Positions 22,157 to 37,100 of a stretch of 64,000 nt of DNA are shown piece after piece; within the stretch, counting starts at the first letter, position 1; each line of letters opens with the position of its first letter. Source of the stretch: Sarcocystis neurona (taxonomy: Eukaryota > Apicomplexa > Conoidasida > Eucoccidiorida > Sarcocystidae); contig KL647292.1 in the NCBI GenBank assembly GCA_000727475.1, forward strand, positions 1,005,424 through 1,069,423, given 5' to 3'. The translations under genes were made by a program, and so were the position numbers. The notes under the pieces were generated by a model, which ran no database searches, had not been told where the DNA came from, and worked only from the letters and a program-made list of their open reading frames with translations.

Positions 22157-25100
22157 CTGCATCGGGGTGCAACGTAGCAAAAAACGCACGATTGTAACCA
22201 CTGCACGAAACGAACTAGGAACGACTCCTTGGTCACTGTCGTACATACTCCAGGCTAGGTATGCTCATATGCGTACACAAAAAGGGCGGAAGCGCGCGGG
22301 CGTGCACCGATAGCATAGGTAGTCAGATTTACAGCTGGTTTCCATATAGGAGACGACGCAGCAAAACCCACGAACGCACGTGAACTGCTAAAGCGGGCCA
22401 GGACGTCAGCAGATGAGGTTATCGTCAAAAAGCGTTGCTTGCGTGAATGCGTCATGTCACCTGACGTACTACATAAGGGCACAAGCTGTCTTCACGCCGA
22501 TGCTGCTGCTACAGAGAGGAGAGAAACTTGACTCCGTGCAGGTGCGGAGTCAGTAGTTCAACCCTTCATGAACACCTTGAATTGTGGTGAGAGGAAGAAA
22601 TGATGAGGGGCACATATATTCTCAAGCGTTCTCGAGTGAAATACATTAACGACGACGCGAAAAAAATACACTTGGAGCAGATCCGCATGTGTTACAACCG
22701 AGCGGCACCTACTGAGACTTTGTCGGAGAGGGGCAGGCGCATGTCTTCTGGTATTCACAACTGCAGGAGAGGACGAACGCCTTGCGGTGCGCTTAGCCTA
22801 TACAAGCGTGAAAACAGCGAAGGGAATCTTACACGAGAGAAGAAGCAGGGCAAATACGGAAACCGTCGAAACCTCCTTGATAAACGGCTTTGTCGTCTGC
22901 ACCTTCTCCATATAGGCAACCCACTGCGTCTCAAAAGCGCCGCTCTTGAATATAACCGAAGAGGGATGGATAAACACTCTGAAACGCACCACCGTGACAG
23001 AGCAAACGTGGCACACGCGATAGCATAGTCTTTCCTCTAGGCCTTCCTCTGTCAGTGGCCCAAGAAGAAAATATTCTCAGCGTGTGGTGGAAAGGGCCAA
23101 GACCGTAAGCTCCACCGGTACACAAGGCTGTCCTCACTTCACGCGCAACACCAGTTTCAAACTGCGACACTAGTGTGTCCTACATACACCTTTAGCAGAG
23201 ATAAACAGATAGAACCTACGCATACGATGGCTTTGCCGATCTCTCGCATCTCATCTTCAAGCCGGCAGAGATATGTATACTCCTCGCACACTCAACACGA
23301 ATCTACAACTATGTGCAGAAAAGTGAATTTCTACCGTTGAAGTCTCGGTGAAGTGCTGTCGCCAGGGCCGTGTCGAGAAAAATCGTTATCGCGTCCATCA
23401 TCATCCAGATAGGCCATAAATTTAATCTCTCGCGCCTCCGCCACCTTTTCCACTGCTCCGGAGGCTACCTGCTGCGAAACTCATGTGCAAAGATCCGCCC
23501 GCAAAACGCAAACGACACTCACGAAGCGCCCACATGCGTCTTCACGACTGCGTAAGGACCAGAACATAGCCAGGCCCCCTACAACTGTAGTCTGCGTTCC
23601 CGTGAAACATGCAAACCGCTCTATGCAGGCAGCGACGCAGTCACACTGGGGATGCAGACCTACACACAGAAAACATCGTCCCTCTAGGAGCGGCGAGCAG
23701 CTACTGCAGAGTCTGTTGTTCAGTGGGGTACCAACACATAGAGAAACGTGGACAAACTCACTTGCGCATACCAGGTGCTACAGTCGGGAAATGCCCACAA
23801 TGTCTCCCTCAGAAAATTGACTACGGCGTTCCAAAACGCTCCCCCAAATTTGTGTCCTTTCCTTCAAAAAAGGTGTAAAGCGGTTGCTAGATTCACCAAG
23901 TCACCCCATATCACTTTGGAGGACGTACACAGTGACACGTTGGAGGCTGACAGAGTGAACGTGGTAAACTGCGAACACGAGCACGCCTACGACAGAGCTG
24001 GCGCTACCAAAAGTTAAAATGTGATCTGCGCTCCTTGTCGTATGTATTCTCTCTTGAACGCCAACCCAGCGCCCACGCGTCCATCTGAGACTCCGTTGCC
24101 CGCATGTGTCAGCATACACATATGACAGCAGGAAGGCTTTATTTACTAGATATTTCCGTAAAGCTTGTGGACGGGTACTGCAACCTTTTCAACCTTCGAA
24201 CAACACACGCTCGGTCGCGCGACCACCAACTCCGACGCAGTGCTGCACACCGTACCGTGAAACGCTTTTTAGGTGTCTGTACAAGAGCCACCTGCGGGTA
24301 AAGACCCGCTGCCACGCACGCCTTTATATGCCAAAATTTGCTGCGAGCTCTTCTCTCTGTCTCGGCTTCTCCAATGTCTTCCTTCGACCTGTGTAGATTC
24401 CTCTGATTGTCAGTCTGATTCACGTATTTCAGACCATCACCGGAACAAAAAATGCTTTCGCCCTCCACCACTGTGAGTCGCTCCAGTTCGGAATTTCCAA
24501 ACAAACCGCCTTCTACCGCTTCCTTCACTTCAAACTGAGCTCCCACCAGGTCGCTTTCGGACAGAACAGCGCTCTGCGCTATTCTTTCGTCCGCTTCCTC
24601 TTCCTCAACTCTGGCCGTTATCTCATCGCCTGGGTCAACAACGAGACATCAACCAGCCGGCGCAGCAATGGTGAGGAGACATACGCAGCGACCGAATCAG
24701 ACGTAACCGTCACTCGTGCTTTCCACGTGGTCGCCCTCACTGACGCATAACGTCTTGCATACAAGCAAGAAATCCAACCCGAATGCGCCCCCTGGAACAC
24801 CAGCAGCTACGAATATGTTTCCGACTGACACCGGAGAAGTGCACGAAGCGTCGGCAGTGAAAAAGGTGTCCAGCGATTATGTTTGCGGCTGGGTGCTTCC
24901 TTCGACTACAAACCAGCTTCAACACTTTACGCGGTCTTGTCAAACTCCTTGCTAAACGACACGAGCAGCCACGGCGCTCTATCTCACGTGTGACCTGTGC
25001 GTCTGCCACAAGTCCAAGAGTCATCCTTCACACATTGGGGACAAGTGTGTTGGTCTGGTGTGCCCCCACTGCGGTTCCCGTCCTGGTCCTGCGCGGTTGT

Positions 25101-28100
25101 TTGGTGTGGAACCTACAAACTGCTTTGTGTACGGCGCTCGGCTGAGGACTTCTTCTTGACGCCGGAGCTCTGGGTCGGTCCCCAGTTGTGCGCTTCTGCT
25201 CTTCCTCCTGTAGCAACCGAAGGGACACTTCGTCGACGACGCGGGAGAAACGCTTTCGGAGCTCTTCTGCATTCCGCATAGTCTGTGAGTTAACTCCAAA
25301 CGTGCTGCAGAAAGTGTCTTCTGCTCTGCAGTTGCCTCCCGCACTCTGGCGCCGCCACGCCAAAAAAACCCGCAGATTTGTGATGAAGTCCGACTGGCTT
25401 CTTGAAAAACACTGCGATCGCAAGCGCCACGCCAAAAACCGCTACACACGACTGTTAGGAAATTTTTGCCCTGTGGGTAGACAACTTCATCAGCGTTCTT
25501 TCGCTACCTGAGGCCCTACAAAATCGGAGTGAGCGCACGTGTGCCCAACAAGGAGGTTGCCGGTGCAGATGAAACGAAGTCGGGTGGACATGCTAGGACC
25601 GTTTTTTATCGCTGGCATTACGCGAGATATACATGTACACATACATAGCTATGAGCAGACATTACGTGTGCGCCACCACACTTCGTTAAAGCGTAACTCT
25701 ACAAGCGACACCAAGATTGCGGAGGTCCTGAGGCCTGCTGTACGACTGTAACACTGAGTATTCCGTGATACATAATTGCCACCGCGGAGCCTGAGTAGTT
25801 AAACAAGAACCCTATACAGATGGCGACAAGACAAGAACAAAGAGTCTTTTTGCCAGGGATCAGTTCAGACACGTCCACAAGTAGGGCCTGCACCACGGCC
25901 CTATGCGGGCCCCAGTCTCCAGACTTTAATTAGAATCGCCACCAAAGGAGCCGCTACACCAGTTTTATACTCCGCAGATGCAAATCGATACAGACAGACA
26001 TATATGTGCACCTATGTGTCCACACATGCGTGAATTATGTACAAGCCACACGTGCGTCACTAGTCGGAGTAGAAGTAAACGCTTCTGTCGGTGCATCTTG
26101 TAGCAAACCTTGTTGCAGCCGCTGTTTCCAGCGCGCCCCTTCACGCTAACTGGCTCGCGCAGGCCCGACTGTTCCACAAGAACCGTGATTTCTACGGGCT
26201 TTTACCCCTTCAGGCGTACACACGCACGCATGTGTGTTCTTAAAGAGCTGCAAGAGTGACGGAAACCTGGATGGCACCGGCCTCGATGGACGCAGCGTAC
26301 TTTGCTGGTGACGAAAACAGAAGAACTTTTCTACGCTCTTTTTACCTTAAGCCGTGCTTCCGTAGCCCCTGGGTTCGCGCTGTGGGACTGATAGAGCACA
26401 CTCTCAACGGCCATCAGTGCGCACAGGGCAAGCACCTCATCCAGACATGACAATGTCGCAGAATACAGAAGCATCCGTGCCACCAGCAAATCCATAGGAA
26501 ACAGAGACAAAACGCTCCCGAACGCAGTCAGGTGCTCTTTGCCCAGTGCATCCACGCGCAGAGCCCCCACGCGGCAGAGTCTCCTGCAGAAAACCTCACA
26601 GGTATACGGAGAAATCTGTTGTGCAAAGAGAGCATCTCGGACACACGGGCCGCCAATCCGATGAGATTCCAAACTTAGAACACATACGTGTGTATACCTG
26701 TCTCTCTGTCTGCCCACCTAAATGCTTATCTGTGTATGTGTTTCAAATATTGATGTATACTCGTTCGTCATGGCGTCTGTTTTGCTGCTGAGTGCGAGCG
26801 TGCCGGGCACCCCGCTCTGACGTATCCCCGGTGTGCGCGTGGAACTACCCCCAGCAAACCGCTTTTGTCGAAGATGGAAATGACTGTCTACACCGAGCCA
26901 CCGGCGCGCCGCTGGCTTCGATTATCATCCAGATTGTGCCACGCGCACAGTGAAAAAACGTGCGGTGACTCCTCCATCCTAGCCGGGTAAGAGGCAGCCT
27001 CCACATCAGACAGATCCGTCTTTTCTTCATGATACTAATAGCAGAGACTGAATTTACATAGGGCAGGCGCTACGCAACAGTCGCTCAAGTCGTACCGCCA
27101 CGAATGACGAAAGGACAATGCTGAACACAAGTTCCGGCCAAGGGAGCGCAGCGCTGCCTCTTTCAGAGGCCCCGGCTACACACTCACCGAATGGCCGTGG
27201 ACACGGCATCCACGGAGGGTGGCTCGATACACTGCGCCAGCAACAGAGGGAGTCTCTCCTCTGGAAAGATAGCCTGCGCAATACAGAAGTCACGCGTGCG
27301 GCAACAGAGTGCAGATAAATCCCACTACGCGCGCACAGTGAAACACCAGGTCTGTTAATTACGCAAGCCGCTTACCCTAGGAGCCGCCTGCCGTCATCCT
27401 CCCTGCGGGCCTCACATGGGGAATGCGGCCGATTGGCAGCACCCTAGAAGCGAGTTGATGAAGTAGAGTTGCACACTAGACGACTGACAGGACTACGAGA
27501 TGGGGAGTTGCGATTTGCGAGTCCTTCAGTGTGGTAGCTGTGCAACGTCAGTAGACTCGCGTTCACGCCTGCGACGTGCCCATTCACAGAGGAAGCAGAT
27601 ACGGCCGCAGTCGCACTGTACTTCCGCCAGCCTATCCACGACTTCGGAACGCCGTGTACTTTCTAATTACCTCAGCCCCTAAAATTTTGATTTCGCCGCA
27701 AGCTACGGGTGGTGACGCCCCGCCGCCTCTCTTTGCGCTCAATTTATCGAGAATAGTTGTTACATCTATATGAGAGAGAGAGATCATCTACTGTTGCGAG
27801 TGCAGACGCTGTAGGTCACGACGTTTTGTACTGAAAGTGTTTTTCTTCGCCCCGACCAAAATAAAGCTACAGTTTCTTCCCTCTCCCCCACGTCTATGAT
27901 AAACGTATTTGTCGCCAGTCCAACACGTTTGCTGCTAATAGTTAAACGCAGGTGCACACAAGCATATTCGACCAAGTAATACATCCATTCGTTCGTTCGT
28001 GTGGAATTGACGGGGCGCTTCCTCGTGTCGCGACTACACTAAGGTACGCACATATATATATATATATTATATATTATATATATATATATATATATGCGCA

Positions 28101-31100
28101 TAACCTGCATATACATACACAGATAGATGCACATGCACACCAAAGGAAAATTCTGCGTAGGCCTGTGCCGGAGCAGACCCGCCAAGCAGTCTCACCTTCA
28201 GCTGCAGGCATACGTTTTCAAGCGGCTGGCGCTGAAGTTCAGGTTTCTCCGTCCTACATTTGCAATCACAACAAAATGCACTCAAGCGCACGTGATACAT
28301 ACGAACTCGCGAAAGTACCACGTGAGCGGGAAGACGCGCCAACGGGGAGAATCAGAGAGTGAACATCGCTAAGTCTCTTCACTGTTGCGTCCCGCTTCGC
28401 GTGAAGCAAGCACCGCCCACAAACGGCGGTGCACAAAAGTAACTCCTCATGAGATGACCTTCGCCGCGCAGCGGGCAACACCCCGGCACAAGAGCGTCTT
28501 GAGGCGTTGCTGCTAACCACAAGCCACCAGCACGAGACGACTTAAAACTCTACTTGCCCTCAACAAACCGTGGGCGAAGGCCATCTTTTCCATCCAGTCT
28601 ACCAAAGAAGGCCAACCAAAGGCAAACAGGTTCTTCTACAATGCCGGAGAGTGTAGTTTAAACAAGGACAGCAAACCCGTACACGTCTTCGGCTCTGCTA
28701 CCGTCGTTGCCACGACCTGCTTGCAATGATAAGGTATTCAGAAGCACAACCATGTACGAGCATATCGATATGTACATAGGTGTCACCAGGACCCGTCATA
28801 GCACGCGCGATTCTACGTGCCCCTGGGTCACCCGTCAAAAACGCAGGTACGCCTTTGAGTGTGTGCGAAGGCTCACAATGAGGGCAACTGTTCGTACAGG
28901 ATTTATCGTACGTGGTAGACACGCGACTGCACACAAGCAGCTGTACTTAGAGCTGTGCAAGAGGCTCACTCCGCTGCAGAAGAAGTAAAAAGTCGCTAGA
29001 GTGTGCGCCAGCGGGCTGTGAGACCAGCACGTACGCTACAATTAGCGCGCACATGCGAGTGTACACTGGTGTCCAAGAGGTTCACCCAGCCGCTGAAAGA
29101 TATGAAGAGCCGCTCGAGCGTGCACCTGTGGGCTCGAAGTGCGACCCGTACGCAGCACTTCGAGCGCATATGCAAGTGGACGCTGGCTACGACGCCCACG
29201 TTGCGTGACCCACATAAGTCTTGACTGAGCGTGGCGACGTACTGATTCATTAGCTTGTCGAAAACGTCTTTGTTGTACAGACGATAGCACTCGCCCGGCC
29301 CCACGCGACCTGCTCTTCCAGCCCGCTGCTGCGCGCTCGAGCGACTGATTACTTCTTCCTGCAGCTGGTTGAGCCTCTTGCAGACCTCGTAATGCATCTG
29401 CTTGTGCAACCCCGTGTCTATAACGTACGACACATCCTGTGCGAACATTAGCAATCATTGTCAGCCTTCGCACACTCAAAGAATGTCTACGTCTCGCTGA
29501 CCCACCGGCACGTAGAATTGCACACGCTAGGACGCGACCGGATTCATGAATGCTTTATATGAGAAAGCACCGGGAGAGCTCCTCTTTGCGTTTCGCAGCA
29601 GTTGAAAATCTTCTGCAATGAGGTGGCAAAACTCGGTGCAACCATCCGCTCAGAGGCACACGCTGAGTGCATGAGTTCAGAACATTATACATATATATAT
29701 ATATATATATATATATGGACGTGCAAAAGTTCGTACGGCAGCCTGGTTGTGTTTGTGCACGTCGCGCTGCAAGTGAAGCAAAGATGGAGAATCACGCATG
29801 CATCACTGTTTCTCTCTTTAAGTACAACTGAAAGGGAAGGATCCAGATGTCTTCTGGGACGAAGAGGAATCACTAATCCTACAAAACGGCCTGCCACTTG
29901 CCTGCACACGCGTCCTTGTCATGGCAACGGGTGCAGACCTCACTCTGTCATGGGCACTGGTCTGCGACGTAGGTGTATACATAGATATCTACATACACGT
30001 AAGTCGTAGAACTGTAGCAACGGCCATAACTAGGTGTATAGGTAACCTACGTATGCGCGTAACACAGACAGCAGTGTAAACAGACATCTTGCGGTTTCTT
30101 TTGAAAGGGCTTCTTCAAATGCGTGAACGTAAGGACGGCATACAAACGGAAGTCTGCCCACAACTGCCGCAAAGCCAACAAGTTATTCCCGTGGCTCGTA
30201 GACCGACGCCCAAGCGCCCTCTGTGTGACCCTGGCAGCCAGGCCCACTTGGCCAGGTTATACTCACGCTCACGTACTAAGTAGACTTGTTCAAGGAACAC
30301 TCGGAACACTTCACGTGTGCCCCGAATCGCCAAGGTAGCTAAAGAAGCTGGAGGAAAAGCACGCAGCGCGCATTTATCTCTTGTCCTCCCTTTGTGGACG
30401 GAACAACACTTAAAAAGCGACGTTAAGTAGAGCCGCGTTGGTGCCTCACTGGTATTGTAATAGACGTCTCTGCAATATTCGTCGCCACCACCACCTTTCG
30501 CATTCCAGGCGGCGCCCGTGAAAAAACCTGTACGTCGAAAGCGTCACAATCACAGTGGCCTGCGATGGCAATTGGCATCTCTTACGTCTATTCACACACA
30601 CACATATATATATATATAGATATATGCATGTATGTGTATACATATGTACAGAAGTGAGCACACACGCACGTGTGCGTGCCGTTCCCTCGCTGCTAATCCG
30701 TGTACGCATGGACATGGGTGTACGTGTGCATCGCCCTAGGTCGACTGTACACCTTTTTTTTCCGCGGGTTGACGTGTAGAACATTTCTGCGCCGTCCAAG
30801 ATGACTAACTGTCTCCTGGAAAATGTACACTGCGCACAGGTGCCTGCATAACCTTCCCAGGCACGACGGAGCCAGAGGAAGAAGAATCCGTTGAAGGCGC
30901 ACCACAAGCACACAGGCACCAGAAAAGTCTGCTCGCAGACACAGACGGAGCTTGGACCGAAGGACACAGGGCGAAGACCAAGGAAGGCCGCTCGCAGTGT
31001 CTGTGCGGCCGAGCAAGGAAGGATTCTTCCGTCACACCTCACAGCAGGGAGAAATGCAAGATTTTCAAGAACGCCTCGTGTCACCAATATGTGCGGTATA

Positions 31101-34100
31101 CCTACACCCTTTTCTCATGCTCCACGATACCTGCCAAGAGTGTTACGCAATTGCGAGGTGTCTTACACCGTTTTGTAAAGTACTAAATTCAAAGTCCGTC
31201 TACTGTCTCAAGTGTAAGGAAGACGCACGACGCCGGTTATTCTGGCCTCGGATTTGCCTGCTGCGCACCTCCTTCGTCGCAGTGGTGCTAATGTTCACGG
31301 CCAGACAACACGGGGGGTTTTGGCCGGCGTTGTCGGCCGCTCGTAGGCACAGACCAGTGGCGTTGTGACACAGAAGATCTTTCAGCCAATCAAATGGCAA
31401 GAAATACGTGAGCATGTGCAGTAGTCAACGCGTGCATGCATTTACAGTGTCTACGCAAACGTATACGTCAGAAGAGGACGTCGTGTGCGTTTTTGGGCTC
31501 GCACGCGGGTATCCGTCCTGCAAAGTTACCTGCTGCTGCTGTTTGAGATGCAACGAAGCATGGCAGGGCAATACCCACAGCGGCAAGCGCAGCTCTTCGA
31601 TGGCGCGGCACACGGCAGCTACTTCACCGACGCCGGTGGAGAAGACAAGGATCGCGCCTCCTTGTGCTGCTGCTTCGAATTTCCGTTCGGCCCCACAGGC
31701 GGACTCTCGCGTATTCCTGCCGACTTCCGAAGAAGCCTGTCTTCGTTCGTTATCTTCGAGTGCTGTTCTTGGTGTCGCTGCTGCTTCAGCTGCTTCTGGA
31801 GCTGCTGCCGACTCTTCACACAACGCATGGTCGGGCCTTGCCGTCCGGTGCTGCGGCTTCTTCAGATGGATGTACTTCACCAGCTCGGCGACTGCCCACG
31901 GCATTTGGCGAGATCCGCACATCAAAGAGGCAGGACTAAGGCCGCTGCTCAACTCCGCGGCTGCTACCCATCTGTCGTCGGCCGCGGCTCCGGAAGGATT
32001 CTCCGCTCGCTGCGGCTCCAAAGCGTTCCGTCGCCCTCCTCGGTCAGACACTGACGCAGCAGCACACGCACTTGTGTGAGATCCATTCGATGTAGTGTTG
32101 TTGCCTTTGGCTTTTATCAACGAGGAAAAATCTACAACCTTTTGCAGATCTTCGGCATAGAAGATCTTGACTGGGAAGGTGCGGCCAGGCACCCGCAGCG
32201 TAGCAACGGCGCCTGAGCTACATCTGCCGCCGCGTCCTGCTGCACTTTTCTCGTTGCCCCTGGAAGGGTGAGCAGCAGGCATCACGGCTCTGTGCTCACG
32301 TCGTTGCAAGTCCTGTTGTTCCTCCCCTGTCCTTGTTGTTGCCTCTTCCGCAAAAGAAAGAGCTGGCTGCCTCGAAAAATTCTGTCCTGGGAAGGCAGCC
32401 GAGCAGCGCGCGAGCACTGCGTCTGGATGGAAATATGCGGCGAACGTCTCTGCCGAAATGCTCGCGCTCATAAGTACAATTTTGATCTGCAAGAATGCAA
32501 CGCAACAGGCAGATCAACGTCGACTGTATACACGCACATACACATGCAAAGAAGGAGAGAGAGACAAAGCGAGGAGAACTAACGAGAGCGTATACATGTA
32601 ATGTATATACACACTCCGAGAAAAGCGAGGTGTATAGAGAGAGCGAAGGTACACGTATCCATGTATGAAGAGCATACAGGCATACTAGAGAGAGTGGAGC
32701 TACGCGTACCCACACAGAAGCGCACACAAATATATGTAGAAACAGAGTGTCTACAGAGAGCCAGACGATTTACTACTCGAAACAAGGATGCGGAGAAAGT
32801 ACAAGAAAAGCGACGACTCCGCACGCCTCTCCAGGTAACTCACACGCAACGTGCAAATACGCTGAGAAGTAGGGGAACGCGGAAAAATTCCAACCGTGGC
32901 CAAGACATGCAAAACTCGAATAAGCCTACTCGTGACCCGAGGGTCCAGCCAGAACACGCGTAGATTGTCTGCACAATAACACGCAGGTGAAACCTTGGAG
33001 CGTCGAACATGCAGCAGGACGACCGCCAGCCACAACTCCCCACGAGAAGCGCATGTATCTTCCCCACGCTATCTAGCCTCTGTTGCCTCTACAGGGTGGC
33101 GGCGGCCAGTCACATCAGAGTCCCAGCGAGGGGGGACCGGTTGCAAGCCGTTTTTGAGAAGACCGGCATTCAAAAAGTATTCCGCAGACTCCCCTCTTCA
33201 CGTAATATTAACGAAGACAAGAAGACACGCCATGTTTTTCTCCACCGTCGATCACGTACGAGCCCGACTGCCCCTACGTCACCGGCTTCGTGTCTGCACA
33301 CGTTTGCGTAAAAAGCTCTTTCGAGCGCGGGAAAACAGAGAGGATGCCTCGTGCGCGTTGCAGCAGATATATGTCTTTGTTACGTTAGTGCGATCCTACT
33401 CTTTCCCCCTGGATTGCACGTGTCCAACTGGACACGCAGCCGTACTTTCCAGGTGACTCGCTTACGTCTGTGCCTCTATACGGACGCAAATCGACTGCGT
33501 GCGGAGTCGCAGCCTGTGCTGAGCGTGCAACACACAGATCTCCGACGCCGAGACCGCGCGCTCAAACTGACAGCTCTTCTTCAGAATGAACCAGACACGC
33601 ACAAGACGCTGTTCGGTCCTCGCTTCAGCTGCCCAACACACGACAACCACGGGAGAGCCGTGTGTGTGCGGCGTTTGATGTGCCTGTCCAGACGTACGAT
33701 CGCGTCCCCGATCCACTCACAGTGGGAGCGAATACATCTGACAAGCACCCTTTGCTGAGCAGAAGTAGCCAAGGTGTGTAGCCGATTATCTTCCACACAT
33801 CCCGGGAGGGTGGTCACAATCCTCCACACGCACGCCTATGCGCACGCGAGAAATGAACTGCAGTTCACACGTGCCCACATCTGGGGAGCTGCCGACGTTA
33901 CCGTACGCAGCGTCGCGCAAGCAGAAAGCTGTTCTTACCCGAGGATTTTCCAGCAGCGTTTTCGAGAGGATAAGGAGAAGCAGATCAACTTCGACCGAGC
34001 GCTCGTGCACTTCGTCAAGGCAGACAACCGAGATGTCCGACAGCCTTCTGCAGCAGCGGACAGGGTGACAGCCTCATCGCAGTACTACGTAGACACCCAA

Positions 34101-37100
34101 CGCACTCGTTAGTATACTACGTGTCTACCTACGCGTCACGTCTTGGGCCTTTTTCCAGCGCAGTGGCCCGTCTTGTCTACACAGGCGTGTGGAATTCCCG
34201 CGCGACACTTTCTGGGCAAGTACACGAAGAGCAGGAAAGGAGCAGCATCCGCGGAACACATCTTCGCATGACTCTCACGCAATGCGGCAGCTGCGGACCA
34301 CTAGCTTCTCGTGCGTGTTTCTTCTCGTTCACCGGGCAGACGCGATTGCACGGGAGAAACGGCCCACTCAAATATATACAATACCTCGAGAGTGACTTGG
34401 TACACTATCTCCTAAACCCTACAGAAAGCTACCTTTGCTGTCGAACCGTGTGTGCCTGGAGTTGCGCACAGGCAAGTGTGTACGCGAGGCCGAATCCTGT
34501 GCTTGCTCGCCCTAAGCGCAGCAGACACTTTTCCTGCAGCTTCTACGGCACAACAATACGTTCCCCAGGATCACAACATTACGCGCCTTCCCTCGTTTCG
34601 GCAGTTCCGCCAAGTGACTGACAGCTACGGTCCAGTCTCCGTCTGGAAAAGCTGCTGCTGCTGCTAGCCCGCCACACAGATCTACAGGTCTTCACCGTGA
34701 CAGCCTGTGTATGCAGACCCATGGCCATGCGCGCACTCACACACAGATGCAAGCGTATGGACCTGCACCCACACAGAGGCAGCGGCCGCAGCTCTCTGCG
34801 TCGAATTGAGGGCGCGCAAGTGAACGGCGTCTCCCACACCACCCGTACTTCTTTGTCAGGCGGTCGTGTCGTATCAGGAGCACAACCCTGTCTTGTCTCG
34901 CAGCAATGAGCACACACTTACACGTACGCAGAACGAAAAAAACATATCTCTCACATTATTCTATAAACAGTCACGTTCCCTGTCACGCGCCTCCCTCCAG
35001 GTAGATCAACAAACCCCCACTGCTGTATTCTGATGAGACTGGACGTTGTTCCACGGCTGCTCACCCGGCCCCAGACAAGCCAGTACGCCGGTTCTCTGTC
35101 AAGGGGTGACAAGGCACGTCCACTCGGAAATCTCTTTTACGGGAGTGCAGAACTATGCGATAGTCGTTCACCCGCGCGCGTGTGTGTGCAACTCCGTAGG
35201 ATGCAAAGTACAGTGTGAGCACCGTACCGCGCAAAAATACCGCTCTGAGGCGCGCGCAGTTCTGCTGTCCACAGCGCTACACGAGCACCACGCTGAGAGC
35301 AGCCGCAAGGTGTCACTTTACCTGTCAGCCAAGAGACGCCGAAGAAGGATGCCGTGAGTGCAAAACAGCAGGCGCGTGTTGCTCGACGCTGCAGCTCTGA
35401 GGCGCACCTGATACCCCACCACGTCGCCTACGGCAGTATTCATTTCGGCAGACACGCGAGCGGCAACTGACATAGCAGCCAGTCGACGGGGCTGGCTACA
35501 TACGATGAAGCACTCTTTTGCAGCCTCCTGCGTCGGTCGCGCCGCGGACAGCCGCCGCAGCCTCTCCCCAGAGCAGGTCTGGTGCGGCTGGTGTTGCTCA
35601 TGTGCGAGTTGTTGCGGCCATTGCCTGTGCCTTTGATGCTGCGCCGGGGGGAACTGTGTCTCAGCGAAACCCTGCAGCTGTTTTTTGGCGGCGCTGGCCG
35701 CAGCTTCCAAAAGGATGCGGGGCACCTGCGTCGTTTTGCCCGACCTGCAGCCACACAGAGGAAGAACGAAAAAGACAACGCGACGTCCACACGCGTGTCT
35801 GATAGACGCCGCGTGTAGGGTCGAAGACAGCCTGCGGTCGCGTCTGTCAGTAAGTAGCTCACCCGGTTTCCCCTTGCAGGACCAGCACCTGCACGTGTTT
35901 ATTTTCTCTGTCACACATGAAAGCCTGCAGAGCTCCTTCGTACTCGCGCACCGGCAAGCGAGGCTCTTCGGCTGCAGACGGCGCCTCTCGGCTCTGAAGA
36001 ATTTTCTCGCAAATCTCCTTTGTCAGCGGGTACGAACGCCGCGGTGGTGACACGGATGCGTCAGGAGCGCTCCCGGCCAGCTCACAGTAGGGCTCGTCGT
36101 CCTTGTCAGGCCGCCTGTGCTGCAGCTCTCCCCTCCGCTGCTTGTGCTGCTCCTCCCGCTCTTGCGAGGGTTGCTGCTGCTCACCAGCAGACAGCGCATT
36201 TGTTTGTGACACGGACGGACGTCTCGCATCCCGCCATTCGTCCTCTGCATAGACACGCAGCGTCATACAGGAATCGTCGTCCCCTAAAGTCTCCATCAAA
36301 AAACATATCTCCTCCCACGACTGTTGCACAAGCCACCCCCACCTACATATACATATAAATATCGCACACTGGAATGATGGCCAAACCCCACGACACTCGC
36401 TCTCTGCACGCGTCCCTTCTCCCGCATAGATGCGCAAAAAGAGTGACAAACGCTCTCGAACGGAAGCACAGGCACACAAGTTGACACACGTTCACACATA
36501 CACGTTCACACGCACACGTTCACACACACACACACCCCCCTCACACACCCACACTCACGCACACGGTACTTCTGTATTTGCGAAACTCTTCATGTTCGAG
36601 AACGATTTTCCTTCTCTCTAATGTGATGACAAATCGTTTTACCACCCAGAATTGGCTACGACCCATTCATAGCTGATGGTGTTAGCAAACGCCTTCCTGC
36701 ACGCCGTCTTTCTAGTAAACGATTGTCCTCGACTCCAACATAAAATTGCCGCCTTCGGCAGCGTGGAGCAACTGCACAGGGACACTTATTGCACAGTTCT
36801 CTATGTGGTACACGTAGCACCGATCGACGACTGCACCAAAGCGTCGGCAAGACCGCAGACGAAAACACTAGCGCTGCCTCAATAGCAGTGCGAGCTGGGG
36901 AGCTTCGTCCCCACGTTCTCTGGGCTGTTCCAGGTGGCGGGCACACAGGGGGTACACACTAGCGCTATCGGCGTCGACGGCAGATATAGAGGTTGGATCA
37001 GGAGTGTCAGGAAAGACTCCTGTGGGCCAGGAACTGCTGCCCAAGCGCTGCGGGCACAAGCAGCACCACCAGCAGCAGGAAGCGGAATGCAGCATCACCG

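Noticed and set aside
27054..27293. Minus-strand ORF of 79 residues
   Set aside because: It overlaps helicase exon 13 in a different frame; the exon 13 frame carries the conserved HA2 helix and fits both neighbours.
31408..32079. Plus-strand ORF of 223 residues
   Set aside because: It is opposite helicase exon 9, which carries motifs III and IV on the minus strand; its Ala/Ser content is a shadow of the triplet-rich insert.
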